Counted from the stretch's first letter, positions 30,687 through 40,410 are shown. The stretch: DNA of 50,422 nt from Acidobacteriota bacterium (GCA_003222975.1 QHXN01000043.1:1-50422); one strand, 5' to 3'. A program made the numbers and translations. Notes: generated from the sequence alone by a model not told the origin.

Positions 30687-33600
30687 TTATCCGAGCAGGC
30701 CGCGGAACTTCGACGGCCCGCCGTCGTAGCCTGGGAAGACCTGGCGCAGGTCTGCGCTCCCCAGGTGCTTCGCGGCAATCTCGCCGAACACGTCGCGGAA
30801 GTCCGTGGTGAGCGCGAGGTCGCGGCCCTCGAAGAGTTGGTCGTCGCGAAGTCCCGGCCACTGGCCGTAAACTTTCCCGCCGCGCACCGGGCCGCCGACG
30901 ACGAACATCGCGTTGGCGTGGCCGTGGTCTGTGCCGCCCGTGCCGTTCTGCCGGACGGTGCGACCGAACTCCGACATCGTCAAAACGACAACGTCCTGCA
31001 TGCGCGCCGGGCCGAGGTCTGTGACGAGCGCGTAGATGCCCTGCGAGAACTGCGAGAGCAGGCCCGCGAGTTGGCCGCGCGAGCCGCCTTCGGCGCGGTG
31101 CGTGTCCCAGCCGCCGACATCCGTGAAGGCGACCTCCAACCCGACGCCCGCCTTGATGAGCTGCGCGATCTGCATCATGGCGCTGCCGAACTGTCCGCCC
31201 GGATAGCGCGCGCCGTTTTCGGGCTTGTACTGCGAGGGGTTGACCTTCTTGAGGAAGTCAATCGCCTCGAAAGTCTCCTTGCCCGTGCCGCGCAGCACGT
31301 CGTTGACGCTCTGCTCGTAGATGCTCTCGAAGCCGCCCTGCACGCTCGCCGTGTAAGCGCCGCCGTGGAGTTGGAAGTCGTTCAGGTTCTGCATGGCGAG
31401 CGCGCCGGCCTTGCCCTGCAAGGAGCGCGGCAGGTTCTGCGTCATCGAGATGGCGCGGAACGGAGTCGCCTTCGGGTCGGGGCGCGATTGCAGGTAGCGG
31501 TTGAGCCAGCCGTCCTGCGTGGATTTCACTCCGGGCGTGGCCGACTCCATGTAGTCCTGCGCGTCGAAGTGCGAGCGCGTGTTGTCGGGCGAGCCGACGG
31601 CGTGGACGATGGCGAGCCGCCGCTCGTCCCACAGGGGCTTGAACGCCGCGAGCGAAGGGTGCAGGCCGAAGAAGCCGTCGAGGTTGATGACGGACTCCTG
31701 GCCGGCCTTGTCCGGCTGCTCGACCGCGATCTGCGGGCGCAGCTCGTAGTAGTTTCGCTCGCCGTGTGGCACGACCATGTTGAGGCCGTCAACGGCCCCG
31801 CGCTGGAAGACGGCGATCAAGGTCTTGCGCCGCCCCGTCGGGGCGACCGACACCCCTTGCGGCCGCTGGAACTCCGGCGAGCCGATGACGAGCGCGGCGA
31901 TGCGCGCCACTTCGGGGTTGCCGACCGTCCCGCCCGCCTGCGTCTGCTCGCGGCGCGCGGCGGGCAGCGTTTTCTCGCGCGCCGCCTGGTCGGGCGTCGC
32001 CGTGATCGGCGCGTTCGACTGGTCAGTTAACTGCTTCATCAAGACCTCGCGGCTCCTGGGCGAAACGTCGCCCTGCAAGATCGCGTCGAGGAAGCGATCA
32101 ACGACCGTCTTCTGATCCACGGCGCGGCTACTGTCGGCCTCGTCGCCGACGAAGCGCGTGAGATCAACGCGCGTCCCCGGAATGCGGTTCGAGACCAGGG
32201 CGAGCGAGAAGTTCAGGCGTTCGAGCAGAGCGCCCGTGTTGACCCAGTAGTCCGCCGTGTCGGGGTAGCCGGTCGGCGCGATGTAGCCGTAGAGCGGCTC
32301 GCCCATCTTCGCGATCCACTGGATGAGCGCGGGGCGCGCGTCCGTGTCCGCGCCGAGCGTGCGGACGGCGCTGACGGCCAGCTCGAACGGCGTCTTGATC
32401 TTTGCCCGTCGAGCCTCCGGCGAGTTGAATTCGGGCGATGAGAAGACGGCGCGCAGCGTCGTCTTAATATCGCCGTTCGATTTGTGGAAGGCGTCGGCGA
32501 CGCGGGAGACGAGCGCGGGGCTTGGGTTGTCCGTGACGAAGTAGCGGCATAGCTTCGTCGCGATGAACTTCGCAGTCGAGGGGTTCGCGACGAGTATGTC
32601 CAAGACTCGCTCGCCGTCGGCCACGCCGCCGCCCGACGGAATCTTCTGGCCGAGCACGGTCTTCTCGCCGTCGTCGTGCATGCGCGGGTTGAAGACGAAC
32701 GTGCCGGCGCGCTCGTCGTCCGTGTCGTAGATACCAGCGCCGCGCGGCTGGTAGATCGTCCAGCCGGTGAAGGCGCGCGCAACCTCCTGCACGTCCCTCT
32801 GCGTGTAGCCGCCGTCAACGCCCATCGTGTGCAGCTCCATCAGCTCACGCGCGTAGTTCTCGTTGATGCCACGCTTCGGGCGCTGTTGCGGCGGGCGGGG
32901 CGGCTGCCCGGCCTGACCCTGCTGCTGCCGCCTCGCCATCTCCGCCTGCTGGCGCGCGCGCGCCTCGCCGTCGCGCATGCGCGCGCCGCCGAACAGTCCG
33001 CCCGGTCGCATCGGCCCGACACCGGCGGCGTCGTTCATCTGGCGGCGGAACTGCGCGCGATTCATCTGCGCGTTCGGACTCATGCTCTGGAAGTTGTCAA
33101 GGTAGAAGAGCATCGCAGGGCTTTTGGCCGTCGCTTCCAGAAGGTCGCGGAAGTTGCCGAGCGCGTTCGGGCGGATCACGTCGCGGTCGTAAGAAGTGAG
33201 GAACCAGCGGTCGGCCCCCTTCTGCGCGTAGATGTTGAAGTGGTTCTCCCAGAAGTTGACCATCACCTCCTGCAACTGCCGCTCGCTGTAAACTGCGCGC
33301 AGGACGCGCGAGGAGTCCAGCTCGCCCATGACGCGCTGCGGGTTCTGGAGGCCGTTGGCGCGCATGAACTCCATGACGGCCTGGCGGTAGGCGCGGCGCT
33401 GCGGGTCTGCGTCCTGCGCCTGCTGCTTCGCGGCCTGCGGGTTGACCTGCGCGTTCTGTGCCTCGCCGACTATTCTTTCGGCGTCAACGCTCGGCGGCCC
33501 GGCCTTGTCCTGCATCGCCTTGTCGTCCTGCGCGTTTCCCGGCTGCCCCGGCTGCGCCTGCTGTCCCTGCGCTTGCGCTGACGCGCGCTGCTGCACGAGC

Positions 33601-34016
33601 GCGGCGAGGTCGGGCGGCAACTGGCCGGCGCGCTGTAAGCGTCGCAGTATTTGCGCGGGCTGAGGGTACTTCGCCAGCAGCTCGCCGTTCGACATCTGGA
33701 GCGTCGGCAGGTTCTTGAGCTTCGCCTCCAAAACCGAGTCGTCAATCTTCGAAGGGTTGAGCTGCTGCTCGATGTAGTTCTGAAGCCCCACACGGCGCAC
33801 GCGCTCCACGTCGCCTGGGCGTGCGCCGAAGCCCAGCCGGTTGAGCACGTGCACGATGCGCTGCCCCTCGGTCAGCTTCTGCGCGGCGGCCTGCTTCGCC
33901 GACGATACTTGCGCGGCGACGCCCGCGACGAAAATGCTGTTCGTGAAAAGCGCCAGCGCGCCGAAGGTGGCGAGGGCGCGCGCGGCGCGACGACGGGCGG
34001 ACGAAAGGGCGTTCAT
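30687..34016 (-). CDS. Exported DUF1800-DUF1501 fusion protein
   Basis: A 1109-residue protein with a signal peptide (residues about 12-35), a DUF1800 region (about 50-660: RIVHVLNRLGFGARPGDVERV, NFWENHFNIY, NENYARELMELHTMGVDGGYTQ, VARAFTGWTIY) and a DUF1501 region (about 720-1100: FQRGAVDGLNMVVP, HFDAQDYMESATPG, DVGGWDTH, SEFGRTVRQNGTGGTDHGHAN). These domains are usually separate neighbouring genes of unknown function; DUF1501 resembles the sulfatase/alkaline phosphatase superfamily. Q/P/R-rich inserts break the DUF1800 part. ATG 34016 has GGAG 6 bases upstream; a TTG seven codons earlier is unlikely. Confidence 0.88.
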   Translation of the reverse strand: MNALSSARRRAARALATFGALALFTNSIFVAGVAAQVSSAKQAAAQKLTEGQRIVHVLNRLGFGARPGDVERVRRVGLQNYIEQQLNPSKIDDSVLEAKLKNLPTLQMSNGELLAKYPQPAQILRRLQRAGQLPPDLAALVQQRASAQAQGQQAQPGQPGNAQDDKAMQDKAGPPSVDAERIVGEAQNAQVNPQAAKQQAQDADPQRRAYRQAVMEFMRANGLQNPQRVMGELDSSRVLRAVYSERQLQEVMVNFWENHFNIYAQKGADRWFLTSYDRDVIRPNALGNFRDLLEATAKSPAMLFYLDNFQSMSPNAQMNRAQFRRQMNDAAGVGPMRPGGLFGGARMRDGEARARQQAEMARRQQQGQAGQPPRPPQQRPKRGINENYARELMELHTMGVDGGYTQRDVQEVARAFTGWTIYQPRGAGIYDTDDERAGTFVFNPRMHDDGEKTVLGQKIPSGGGVADGERVLDILVANPSTAKFIATKLCRYFVTDNPSPALVSRVADAFHKSNGDIKTTLRAVFSSPEFNSPEARRAKIKTPFELAVSAVRTLGADTDARPALIQWIAKMGEPLYGYIAPTGYPDTADYWVNTGALLERLNFSLALVSNRIPGTRVDLTRFVGDEADSSRAVDQKTVVDRFLDAILQGDVSPRSREVLMKQLTDQSNAPITATPDQAAREKTLPAARREQTQAGGTVGNPEVARIAALVIGSPEFQRPQGVSVAPTGRRKTLIAVFQRGAVDGLNMVVPHGERNYYELRPQIAVEQPDKAGQESVINLDGFFGLHPSLAAFKPLWDERRLAIVHAVGSPDNTRSHFDAQDYMESATPGVKSTQDGWLNRYLQSRPDPKATPFRAISMTQNLPRSLQGKAGALAMQNLNDFQLHGGAYTASVQGGFESIYEQSVNDVLRGTGKETFEAIDFLKKVNPSQYKPENGARYPGGQFGSAMMQIAQLIKAGVGLEVAFTDVGGWDTHRAEGGSRGQLAGLLSQFSQGIYALVTDLGPARMQDVVVLTMSEFGRTVRQNGTGGTDHGHANAMFVVGGPVRGGKVYGQWPGLRDDQLFEGRDLALTTDFRDVFGEIAAKHLGSADLRQVFPGYDGGPSKFRGLLG

Positions 34017-34174
34017 AACTGACTCCGATCTCTTCAAAACTTATCTTCTAAACTGCTGGCAACCCGCGACTTCGGGTGCTCTGCTCTGGCCGTCGGTTTA
34101 GACGCGCGCGCCGGGCCGATAGTTGGAAAAATTTCAGGCCGCGACAGGACGCCCGGAGGCCGCCCCCGACGGCC

Positions 34175-35602
34175 CTAATTTCGGGCCTCGCGCTGCGGGC
34201 GCGGGTAAGTAACGGGGCTGCGGTTGCCGTCCGCGTCAACGGCGCGCACGCCGAAGAAGTAGTTGTCCTTCGACATGCCCTTCATGGTGTAGCTCGTCAC
34301 ACGCCCGACCCAGAGCGAGTGCGTCCACACGGCCTCGGTCGTGTCGCGCCAGACGACCTCGTAGCCGGCGAGGTCTGGCTCCTTATTGGCGGCCCACTGC
34401 AAGTCTGTGTCGTTCGTCAGACGCCGCGTCAGGATGCGAACGTCGGAGGGGCGCGCGGGCGCGAGCGCGAGCGCCGAGAGCGCGGCGCAGTTGACGCGCG
34501 CGACCTGCGCGATGTATGCGAAGTCGTCGAACTGCGGCAGGTCGCCGTATTGGACGCCGTTCTCGACGCGGACGTTCTGGTGCTGGTGGTTGTAGTTCTC
34601 ATTCGGCTCGGTGAAGCGCACCGCCGCGTAGCCCTGTTCGAGGAAAGGGATGTGGTCGCCGCCGCGCAGGTAGCGGTCGCGCCGGTAGATCATCCAGACG
34701 CGAAAGCCGGGCACGTACTCTTCAGCCGCCTCCTTGATAAAGCGCGCGAGCTGGCGCGACTGCGAATCGTTCTCGCCGCCGACGCTGCGGCGCGTGTCCG
34801 CCTCCTGCTTCGTCTCGTTCGTCGGCACGCCCTCGGAGAAGACTCGGACGGTGCGGTCGTCACGCACGCCGTTCGCGCCCGTCGAGCTGCCGATGATGTC
34901 GTTGGTGAACATCGCGTCCACGTCCATGTTCTGCTTCTTCGCCTGCTCGGCGAAGTAGGTCGAGCCGACGAGGCCCTGCTCCTCGCCCGCGACCGCGACG
35001 AAGATAATCGTCGCGTCGAACTGCCGCTTCGACATCACGCGCGCAAGTTCCAGCACCGCAGCCGTCCCCGAAGCGTCGTCGTTCGCGCCCGGCGCGTCGC
35101 AGGTCGCGTCGGTCGGACTCGTGCACATCGAGTCGTAGTGGCCGCTGACGACGTAGGCCCTGCCCTTCGACTCGGCTTGCGTGCCCGGAAGCGTCGCCAC
35201 GATGTTCGTCAGCTTCGTCGCTTTCTGTATGCGCTGGAAGCGGCCCGCCGGCTGCTCGTAGGTTTGCAGCTCGACCTTCAAGCGTCCGCCGGAGTCGCGG
35301 CTGTAGCGCTGCATCTCCCGGTAAATCCAGTCGCGGGCGGCCCCTATTCCGCGCGCCGGGTCGTCCTGCGACGAGAGCGTGTTGCGCGTGCCGAAACTTA
35401 CTAGCTCGCGTATGGTGCGCTCGATGTTGCGCGCGTCAACCTCGCGGAGCATGCGCGCGATCTCTGGCCGCGGCCTTGACGCCGTGACGCGACGCTGTGA
35501 CCCGCTGCGCCCCTGCGCGAACGAGGCGGGCGCGGGCGAAGTGCAAACGAGCGCGAGCACGAGGACGAGCGAGAGCCGGGGTGACGTAGAGCGTCTGTTC
35601 AT
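34175..35602 (-). CDS. Secreted M28 aminopeptidase with C-terminal Fn3-like domain
   Basis: A 475-residue exported zinc peptidase. Residues 1-29 are a signal peptide. The M28 core carries the zinc ligands in VVSGHYDSM, GANDDASGTAAVLELA (bridging Asp), VAGEEQGLVGS (catalytic Glu) and the late histidine near NENYNHQHQ. Residues about 380-470 (LTRRLTNDTDLQW, then YFFGVRAVDADGNRSP) form a fibronectin type III-like domain. It probably removes N-terminal amino acids from peptides outside the cytoplasm. The DUF1800-DUF1501 gene follows downstream after a 158-base gap. Confidence 0.9.
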   Translation of the reverse strand: MNRRSTSPRLSLVLVLALVCTSPAPASFAQGRSGSQRRVTASRPRPEIARMLREVDARNIERTIRELVSFGTRNTLSSQDDPARGIGAARDWIYREMQRYSRDSGGRLKVELQTYEQPAGRFQRIQKATKLTNIVATLPGTQAESKGRAYVVSGHYDSMCTSPTDATCDAPGANDDASGTAAVLELARVMSKRQFDATIIFVAVAGEEQGLVGSTYFAEQAKKQNMDVDAMFTNDIIGSSTGANGVRDDRTVRVFSEGVPTNETKQEADTRRSVGGENDSQSRQLARFIKEAAEEYVPGFRVWMIYRRDRYLRGGDHIPFLEQGYAAVRFTEPNENYNHQHQNVRVENGVQYGDLPQFDDFAYIAQVARVNCAALSALALAPARPSDVRILTRRLTNDTDLQWAANKEPDLAGYEVVWRDTTEAVWTHSLWVGRVTSYTMKGMSKDNYFFGVRAVDADGNRSPVTYPRPQREARN

Positions 35603-35950
35603 TTCTCTTCCCTTCTAAGGCGTGTTGGCTATTGCTTTGTCGAAGTTAGCGCGGCGCGCGGCGCGCGGCAACGTCGGACGGTGCGGGTGATTGTCCGCCT
35701 TCGCCTACCGGCGTCTCTCCCGATTGCGCAGAAAAGTCTGGCGGCGGCGGCGCGGATTTGGTAATAATGAGTTCAGGCGGGCCGGTGTCCCCGCCGTCAA
35801 CTCGTTTCCGCCGACACCCTTTCAGCGTTCCTCGCTACCCACGGCAGGCGAGCGCCTGCGGCTCATTCGTTTCGGTTTCTAATTCGGACGTCCCACAGGA
35901 TTTTCCCGGAAGCGGGCCGAAAGTATTCTTCTTCCCTCAATGGTGTTGCG
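35603..35950. other. Divergent intergenic region with one hairpin
   Basis: The region separates divergent genes (M28 peptidase on minus, diguanylate cyclase on plus), so both promoters should be here. TAATAA at about 35762 may be a -10. A perfect hairpin GCAGGCG-2-CGCCTGC lies at 35844-35859. No ORF is supported. Confidence 0.4.
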
Positions 35951-37156
35951 ATGGACTCGAACGTCGGTCTTGCCATACAGTGCGTCGGCATCGGGCTGGT
36001 GACGCTGTTGTCGTTCTTCATGATGCGCTCGATCCAGGGCGCGTCGCAGAGGTACTGGACTGCCGCCTGGTCTTGCCTCTCGCTCTCGCTTTCGAGCCTG
36101 ATCGTCGGCTTCCACGTCGCGGGCGCGAAGAACCTCTTCTACTCGCTCTACTTCTTCGGCGAGTACGCCTTCGGCTACATGTTCATGGCCGGCTGCCGAC
36201 ACCACGCGACGGGCGCGCGCCTCACGCGCCGACACCTCATCGCACTCGCCCCCAGCGTCGGCATAGCCGCGGCCCTCCCTTGGTTGTCCGACGACTTCAA
36301 CGACCTCTTCATGGTGCAGGCTTCGATCATGGCCGCGCTGTTTGCCGCGGCCTTCCTCGCGATGGGGCCAGCGCGTCGCAGCGGCCAGGTGAGTCCGGGC
36401 GTGCGCGTGATGTCGTTCGCGCTGCTGCTGCTCGCGCTCGACTTCCTGCACTACGTCCCAGTCTTCGGCGCGCGCAACGGCGTCTGGGGCTTCGTCGTGC
36501 CCGAAGGCTATCTCAAGTACACCTCAATCTTCGACCTGACTCTGGAAACCCTGCTCGGCTTCGGCACGGTGATGGTTCTGATGGAGGGCGTGCGCCGCGA
36601 GGTCGAGGAGGCGAACCGTGAGCTGACCGAGGCGCGCGAGCGTGCGGAACGCGTCGCGCGGGTTGACCCGCTCACAGAGGCCCTGAACCGGCACGCCTTC
36701 CACACGCTGCTGAGCCGCGACGGCTGCGGGCGCGAGGGCACCTCCGGCTGCGTGGCCGTCATAGACCTCGACGACCTGAAGCAGATCAACGACACGTTCG
36801 GCCACGCCGCCGGCGACCGGGCCATCCGCGCCGTCGCGCACGCCGTCCGGTTGGTCGTCCGCGCCGACGACCTTTTGTTCCGCTGGGGCGGCGACGAATT
36901 CCTCGTCCTGATGTTCGGGATGCCTGAGTCGAAAGCGCGGCAGCGCCTCGACTCGCTGAACGGAAGGCTCGCGCACACGCCCCTCGGCGAGGCGCACGCG
37001 CCCGCCCCTCTAAGCGTCTCGCACGGCCTCGCGCGCTTCGAGACCTTCGGGCAGCTTCAACACGCAATCGAAGAGGCAGACGGGGCGATGTACGAAGGCA
37101 AGCAGGCGCGCAAGGCCGGCGCGCACCCTTCGCAGGTCGAGGCGATTAAGGTATAG
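35951..37156 (+). CDS. Membrane diguanylate cyclase (GGDEF)
   Basis: The enzyme joins two GTP into cyclic di-GMP. Of 401 residues, the first about 210 hold six or so membrane helices, a short coiled coil follows (about 213-235), and the GGDEF domain covers about 236-390. The active site is intact (RWGGDEF, residues 311-317). A product-inhibition I-site RADD lies five residues before GGDEF. The membrane part is a sensor of unknown ligand. The start ATG 35951 has a weak ribosome site. Cyclic di-GMP often tunes type IV pili, and pilus motor genes occur 8 kb away, but a link is inference. Confidence 0.9.
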   Translation: MDSNVGLAIQCVGIGLVTLLSFFMMRSIQGASQRYWTAAWSCLSLSLSSLIVGFHVAGAKNLFYSLYFFGEYAFGYMFMAGCRHHATGARLTRRHLIALAPSVGIAAALPWLSDDFNDLFMVQASIMAALFAAAFLAMGPARRSGQVSPGVRVMSFALLLLALDFLHYVPVFGARNGVWGFVVPEGYLKYTSIFDLTLETLLGFGTVMVLMEGVRREVEEANRELTEARERAERVARVDPLTEALNRHAFHTLLSRDGCGREGTSGCVAVIDLDDLKQINDTFGHAAGDRAIRAVAHAVRLVVRADDLLFRWGGDEFLVLMFGMPESKARQRLDSLNGRLAHTPLGEAHAPAPLSVSHGLARFETFGQLQHAIEEADGAMYEGKQARKAGAHPSQVEAIKV

Positions 37157-37159
37157 ACG

Positions 37160-38758
37160 CTAACTCTCCCGCGACCGCTCGCGCTCGACGAGGAGGCGGC
37201 GGAGGATTTTGCCCGAAGGCGATTTCGGAATTTGCGCGACGAACTCCACGCGTCGAACCTTCTTGTACGGCGCGACGTGCGCGGCCACGAAGCTCAGCAC
37301 CTCGGCCTCCGTCAAGGCGTGCCCTTCCCTGACGACGACGAAAGCCTTCGGGACTTCTCCCGCCTCCTCGTCCGGGCTTGGGATGACCGCCGCGTCGGCG
37401 ACCGAAGGGTGGGTGAGCAGCAGCGCTTCGAGTTCGGCGGGGGCGACCTGGAGGCCCTTGAACTTGATGAGTTCCTTGGCGCGGTCAACGACGTAGAAGT
37501 AGCCTTCCGAGTCGGCGTAGCCGATGTCGCCCGTGTGCAGCCAGCCGTCGGCGTCTATCGTCTGCGCAGTGGCTTCGGGGCAGTTCAGATAGCCCTTCAT
37601 CACCTGCGGGCCGCGCACGCAAATCTCCCCGCTCTCGCCCGTGTCCAACTCCTCGCCCGCCTCGACCGAAACGACCTTGCATTCCGTGTTCGGCGCGCAC
37701 AGGCCGACCGAGCCGAACTTGTTTCGTTCCGGCGTGGAGATGTGCGTGACCGGGCTGGTCTCGGTCATGCCGTAGCCCTGCACGATGTCGCACCCCAGGC
37801 GCTCGGAGCACGCGCGCGATAGCTCCGCGCCCAAGGGGGCCGCGCCGGAGAAGATCATCCTCAGAGACGAGAGGTCGTAAGAGTCAACCACGGGGTGCTT
37901 GGCGAGCGCGAGCACGATGGGCGGGACGAGATGTGCGAGCGTCACGCGGTAGTCCTGCATCGTCTTGAGCACCTGCCCGAAGTCGAAGCGCGGAAGCGTG
38001 ACGACGGTCGAGCCGCACCAAAGCCCGTAATTCAAAATCACCACGAGGCCGTAGATGTGGAACATCGGCAGCACGCAGATCAGCGTGTCGTTCTCCCAGT
38101 CGTGCCCCGCGCCCTTTATCTGCGAGAGGTTGGCGACGAGGTTGCGGTGCGTCAGCATCACGCCCTTGCAGACGCCGGTCGTGCCGCTCGAATAGGGGAG
38201 CACCACCAAGTCCTCGCGCGGCTCAAACGCGACGGGCGTGACGTTAGCGCCGCCCGTCTTCGCGTCGCCGCCCGTCTCCGGGCCGCCGCCTAACAAGGAC
38301 GTGAACGCGCCAGCGCCCTCCGCCTCGCCGAAGACGAACAACTCCTCGACGCCCGCGCCGCGGGCGACCTCGCGCACGCCGCCGAGCAGTTGCGGCGTCG
38401 TGACCAGATACTTCGCGCGCGCGTCTTTGATCTGACGCCCGACCTCCCCGGCTGTGTAGAGCGGGTTGATGGGCGTGACGACGCCGCCAAGCCGGGCGGC
38501 GGCGTGGAAGGCGACGACGTACTCCGGCGAGTTCGGGCTGAGGATGGCAAGCACGTCCCCTTTGCGGAAGCCGCGCCGCGCGAGGCCAGCCGCCGCGCCC
38601 CGTATCTCCTCAACGAGCCGCGCGTAGGTCGTGACGCGCCCGCTCACGCCGTCAACGAGCGCAGGCTTGTCGGCGAACCGCCCCGCCTGGCCGAAGACGA
38701 AATCAGTGAGCGGCACGTTGGGGACGGGCACTTCCGGGAAGGGGCTGTGGAAGATCAT
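37160..38758 (-). CDS. Acyl/aryl-CoA ligase, 4-coumarate-CoA ligase-like
   Basis: A 532-residue adenylate-forming enzyme (ANL superfamily) that activates a carboxylic acid as AMP ester and then thioester. The P-loop-like motif YSSGTTGVCKGVMLTH (about 180), GYGMTETSPVTH (about 330), the TGDIG aspartate, the KELIKFKG hinge and the catalytic lysine in PKSPSGKILRR are all present. The substrate may be a fatty or aromatic acid. The coding frame extends upstream through a heptamer repeat, but ATG 38758, placed exactly at the repeat edge, is the first plausible start. It has no Shine-Dalgarno. It ends 3 bases from the convergent diguanylate cyclase gene. Confidence 0.9.
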   Translation of the reverse strand: MIFHSPFPEVPVPNVPLTDFVFGQAGRFADKPALVDGVSGRVTTYARLVEEIRGAAAGLARRGFRKGDVLAILSPNSPEYVVAFHAAARLGGVVTPINPLYTAGEVGRQIKDARAKYLVTTPQLLGGVREVARGAGVEELFVFGEAEGAGAFTSLLGGGPETGGDAKTGGANVTPVAFEPREDLVVLPYSSGTTGVCKGVMLTHRNLVANLSQIKGAGHDWENDTLICVLPMFHIYGLVVILNYGLWCGSTVVTLPRFDFGQVLKTMQDYRVTLAHLVPPIVLALAKHPVVDSYDLSSLRMIFSGAAPLGAELSRACSERLGCDIVQGYGMTETSPVTHISTPERNKFGSVGLCAPNTECKVVSVEAGEELDTGESGEICVRGPQVMKGYLNCPEATAQTIDADGWLHTGDIGYADSEGYFYVVDRAKELIKFKGLQVAPAELEALLLTHPSVADAAVIPSPDEEAGEVPKAFVVVREGHALTEAEVLSFVAAHVAPYKKVRRVEFVAQIPKSPSGKILRRLLVERERSRES

Positions 38759-38896
38759 AAGAGCCGTGAACCGTGAACCGTAAACCGTGACAAGATAAAA
38801 GCCGTGATCCGTATCAAGAGCGGTAGCTGTGAATCGCAAAGGGTGACGGGGCGCAAGCCTCTTGTCACGGTTTACGGTTCACGGTTCACGGCTCTT
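38759..38896. repeat. Heptamer inverted-repeat element, CCGTGAA family (copy 3, perfect arms)
   Basis: Perfect 36-bp inverted arms (38759-38794 and 38861-38896) enclose a 66-base spacer containing decayed units. Each arm reads AAGAG, then CCGTGAA, CCGTGAA, CCGTAAA, CCGTGAC, then AAG. The left arm touches the ligase start codon; the right arm overlaps the first two bases of the anti-sigma stop codon. It is the whole intergenic region and the clearest example of the class. Confidence 0.92.
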
Positions 38897-40253
38897 AGCG
38901 TATGCGGTAGGCGCGACCGCGTATGACGACGACGACCTCGCCGCCGAGTTGTTCGGCGACGTGAGCGATTTCGGGGATGTCGGCGACGAGCGCGCGGTAG
39001 GCGTCCGTGCCGCGGCGGACGCCGGTCGAAGGCATCGAGGGCTTGTAGTTGACATCAACCCACGCGCCGCCTTCGCGCCGGAAGCGGTGGCCGGCGGCGT
39101 TGCGCGTCTCTTCGGAGCGCACGGCCTCGTCCTCCTCCGTTTGCGCGCGCGACCCGCCGGCGGAGCGTGCATGTCTCGACGCGGGCGCTGTGGTGGAGCG
39201 CTGCGTCTTGTCGCGGTCTTCCCTCGGAGCGGACGCGAGCGCACCACTCCGTGCGCCGTTGTTTGAAGCGCCGCCCGAAGCGTTGTTCGTGACCGAGCGC
39301 TTCTGGTTGCGCGAGTCGTCGGGCGAGACTAGGTCGAGGTTGCTCTGCTGGTTCGAGCGCTGCTTCGCCGGCTGCGCCGTCTGCTCGCTCGTCACGACCA
39401 CTTGCTCCCGGGTCGCAGACGTGCGGTCGTCCTTCTCCTTGTTCTCGTTCTTCGCCGCCTCGGACGGCTCGTTCGAGTTGGGCTTCGGGACGGGCGCGGC
39501 GGAGGCGGCAGGCTCCTTCTCGTTCGTGGTCGGCGGCGGCGCTTCGGCTCGCTTCGGCTCTTCAGCCGTCACGGTCTGCGCCTCGCCCTCCGCGTTCGGC
39601 CCCTTCGCCGCCTGAGTCGCGCGTGGCTTGCCAGCGGCGGAGCCGTTGGCCTCGGTCTCGTCTTGGGTCGCGGTGTTCGTCGCTTCCGTGGAGGTGATGT
39701 CGCCGTTCACGCTCACGTTCGCGTTGGACGACGACTGCTCGCCGACGCCCGCGCCGCCTTCTTCGACGCGCGCGGCCCCGGCGCGCTGGGCTTCGCCGCT
39801 CGACACTCGCCGCGCGACTTCTTCGCTGCCGCGGCGCGAGCGCAGCGCGACGAAGGAGACGGCGGCGACGAGGCACAGCGCGAGCGCGGGCGCGGCGTAA
39901 CGCAGCACGCGCGGCGCGAAGAGCGCCGAAAGCCACTCGCGCCGTCGCGCCGGTCTCGCCGGTTCAACTTGAGTCGCGGCGGCGCGCTTCTCAAGCTCGC
40001 CCTCCACGCCCGCCGCGCGCGAGAGACTGACGACCAGGCCGCGGCACTCTCCGCAGTCGGCGAGGTGCGAGACGGCGGCGAGTCGCGCTGACGGCGGCAG
40101 CGCGCCCTCGGCGAAGGCGCTCAATTCGTCCGCGTCGAGGTGCGCCGCCGACTGCGCGGCGCGCGCCCCTTCGCCGCCCGCGCGCGCCTCCGCCCCCGCG
40201 CGACCGTGCCGGCGCAGCAGCGAGTCAATCTCTTTGTCGAAGCCGTCTTTCAT
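38895..40253 (-). CDS. Zinc-finger anti-sigma factor with long low-complexity outer region
   Basis: A 452-residue membrane protein. The N-terminal domain has the ZAS/zf-HC2 signature (HLDADELSAFAEGALPP, then HLADCGEC, residues about 38-70). One membrane helix lies at about 113-133 (RYAAPALALCLVAAVSFVAL). About 230 outer residues are rich in A, E, N, S, T and K and probably disordered, and a conserved-looking C-terminus ends in VVVIRGRAYRIR. It should hold the sigma factor encoded just upstream (157-base gap) at the membrane. The outer tail may be a stress sensor or protease target. The stop codon overlaps a repeat arm. Confidence 0.8.
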   Translation of the reverse strand: MKDGFDKEIDSLLRRHGRAGAEARAGGEGARAAQSAAHLDADELSAFAEGALPPSARLAAVSHLADCGECRGLVVSLSRAAGVEGELEKRAAATQVEPARPARRREWLSALFAPRVLRYAAPALALCLVAAVSFVALRSRRGSEEVARRVSSGEAQRAGAARVEEGGAGVGEQSSSNANVSVNGDITSTEATNTATQDETEANGSAAGKPRATQAAKGPNAEGEAQTVTAEEPKRAEAPPPTTNEKEPAASAAPVPKPNSNEPSEAAKNENKEKDDRTSATREQVVVTSEQTAQPAKQRSNQQSNLDLVSPDDSRNQKRSVTNNASGGASNNGARSGALASAPREDRDKTQRSTTAPASRHARSAGGSRAQTEEDEAVRSEETRNAAGHRFRREGGAWVDVNYKPSMPSTGVRRGTDAYRALVADIPEIAHVAEQLGGEVVVVIRGRAYRIR

Positions 40254-40410
40254 CTCACACCGAAAATCTCACGCCACGCGGCGCTCATTTGTTGAACGCG
40301 ACGCCGCCCCAAACTTGCGCCCCGCGTGCCGCGCCCTCGCTCCGGCGCGGAGCATGAGAAGGTCGCCGCCCGGCGTCTTCACGTGCGACAGCCCACACGT
40401 GCCACGCCAC

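Noticed and set aside
38759..38839. N-terminal extension of the CoA ligase through the repeat
   Set aside because: The extra 27 residues are translated repeat units and have no family similarity; ATG 38758 gives the normal length.
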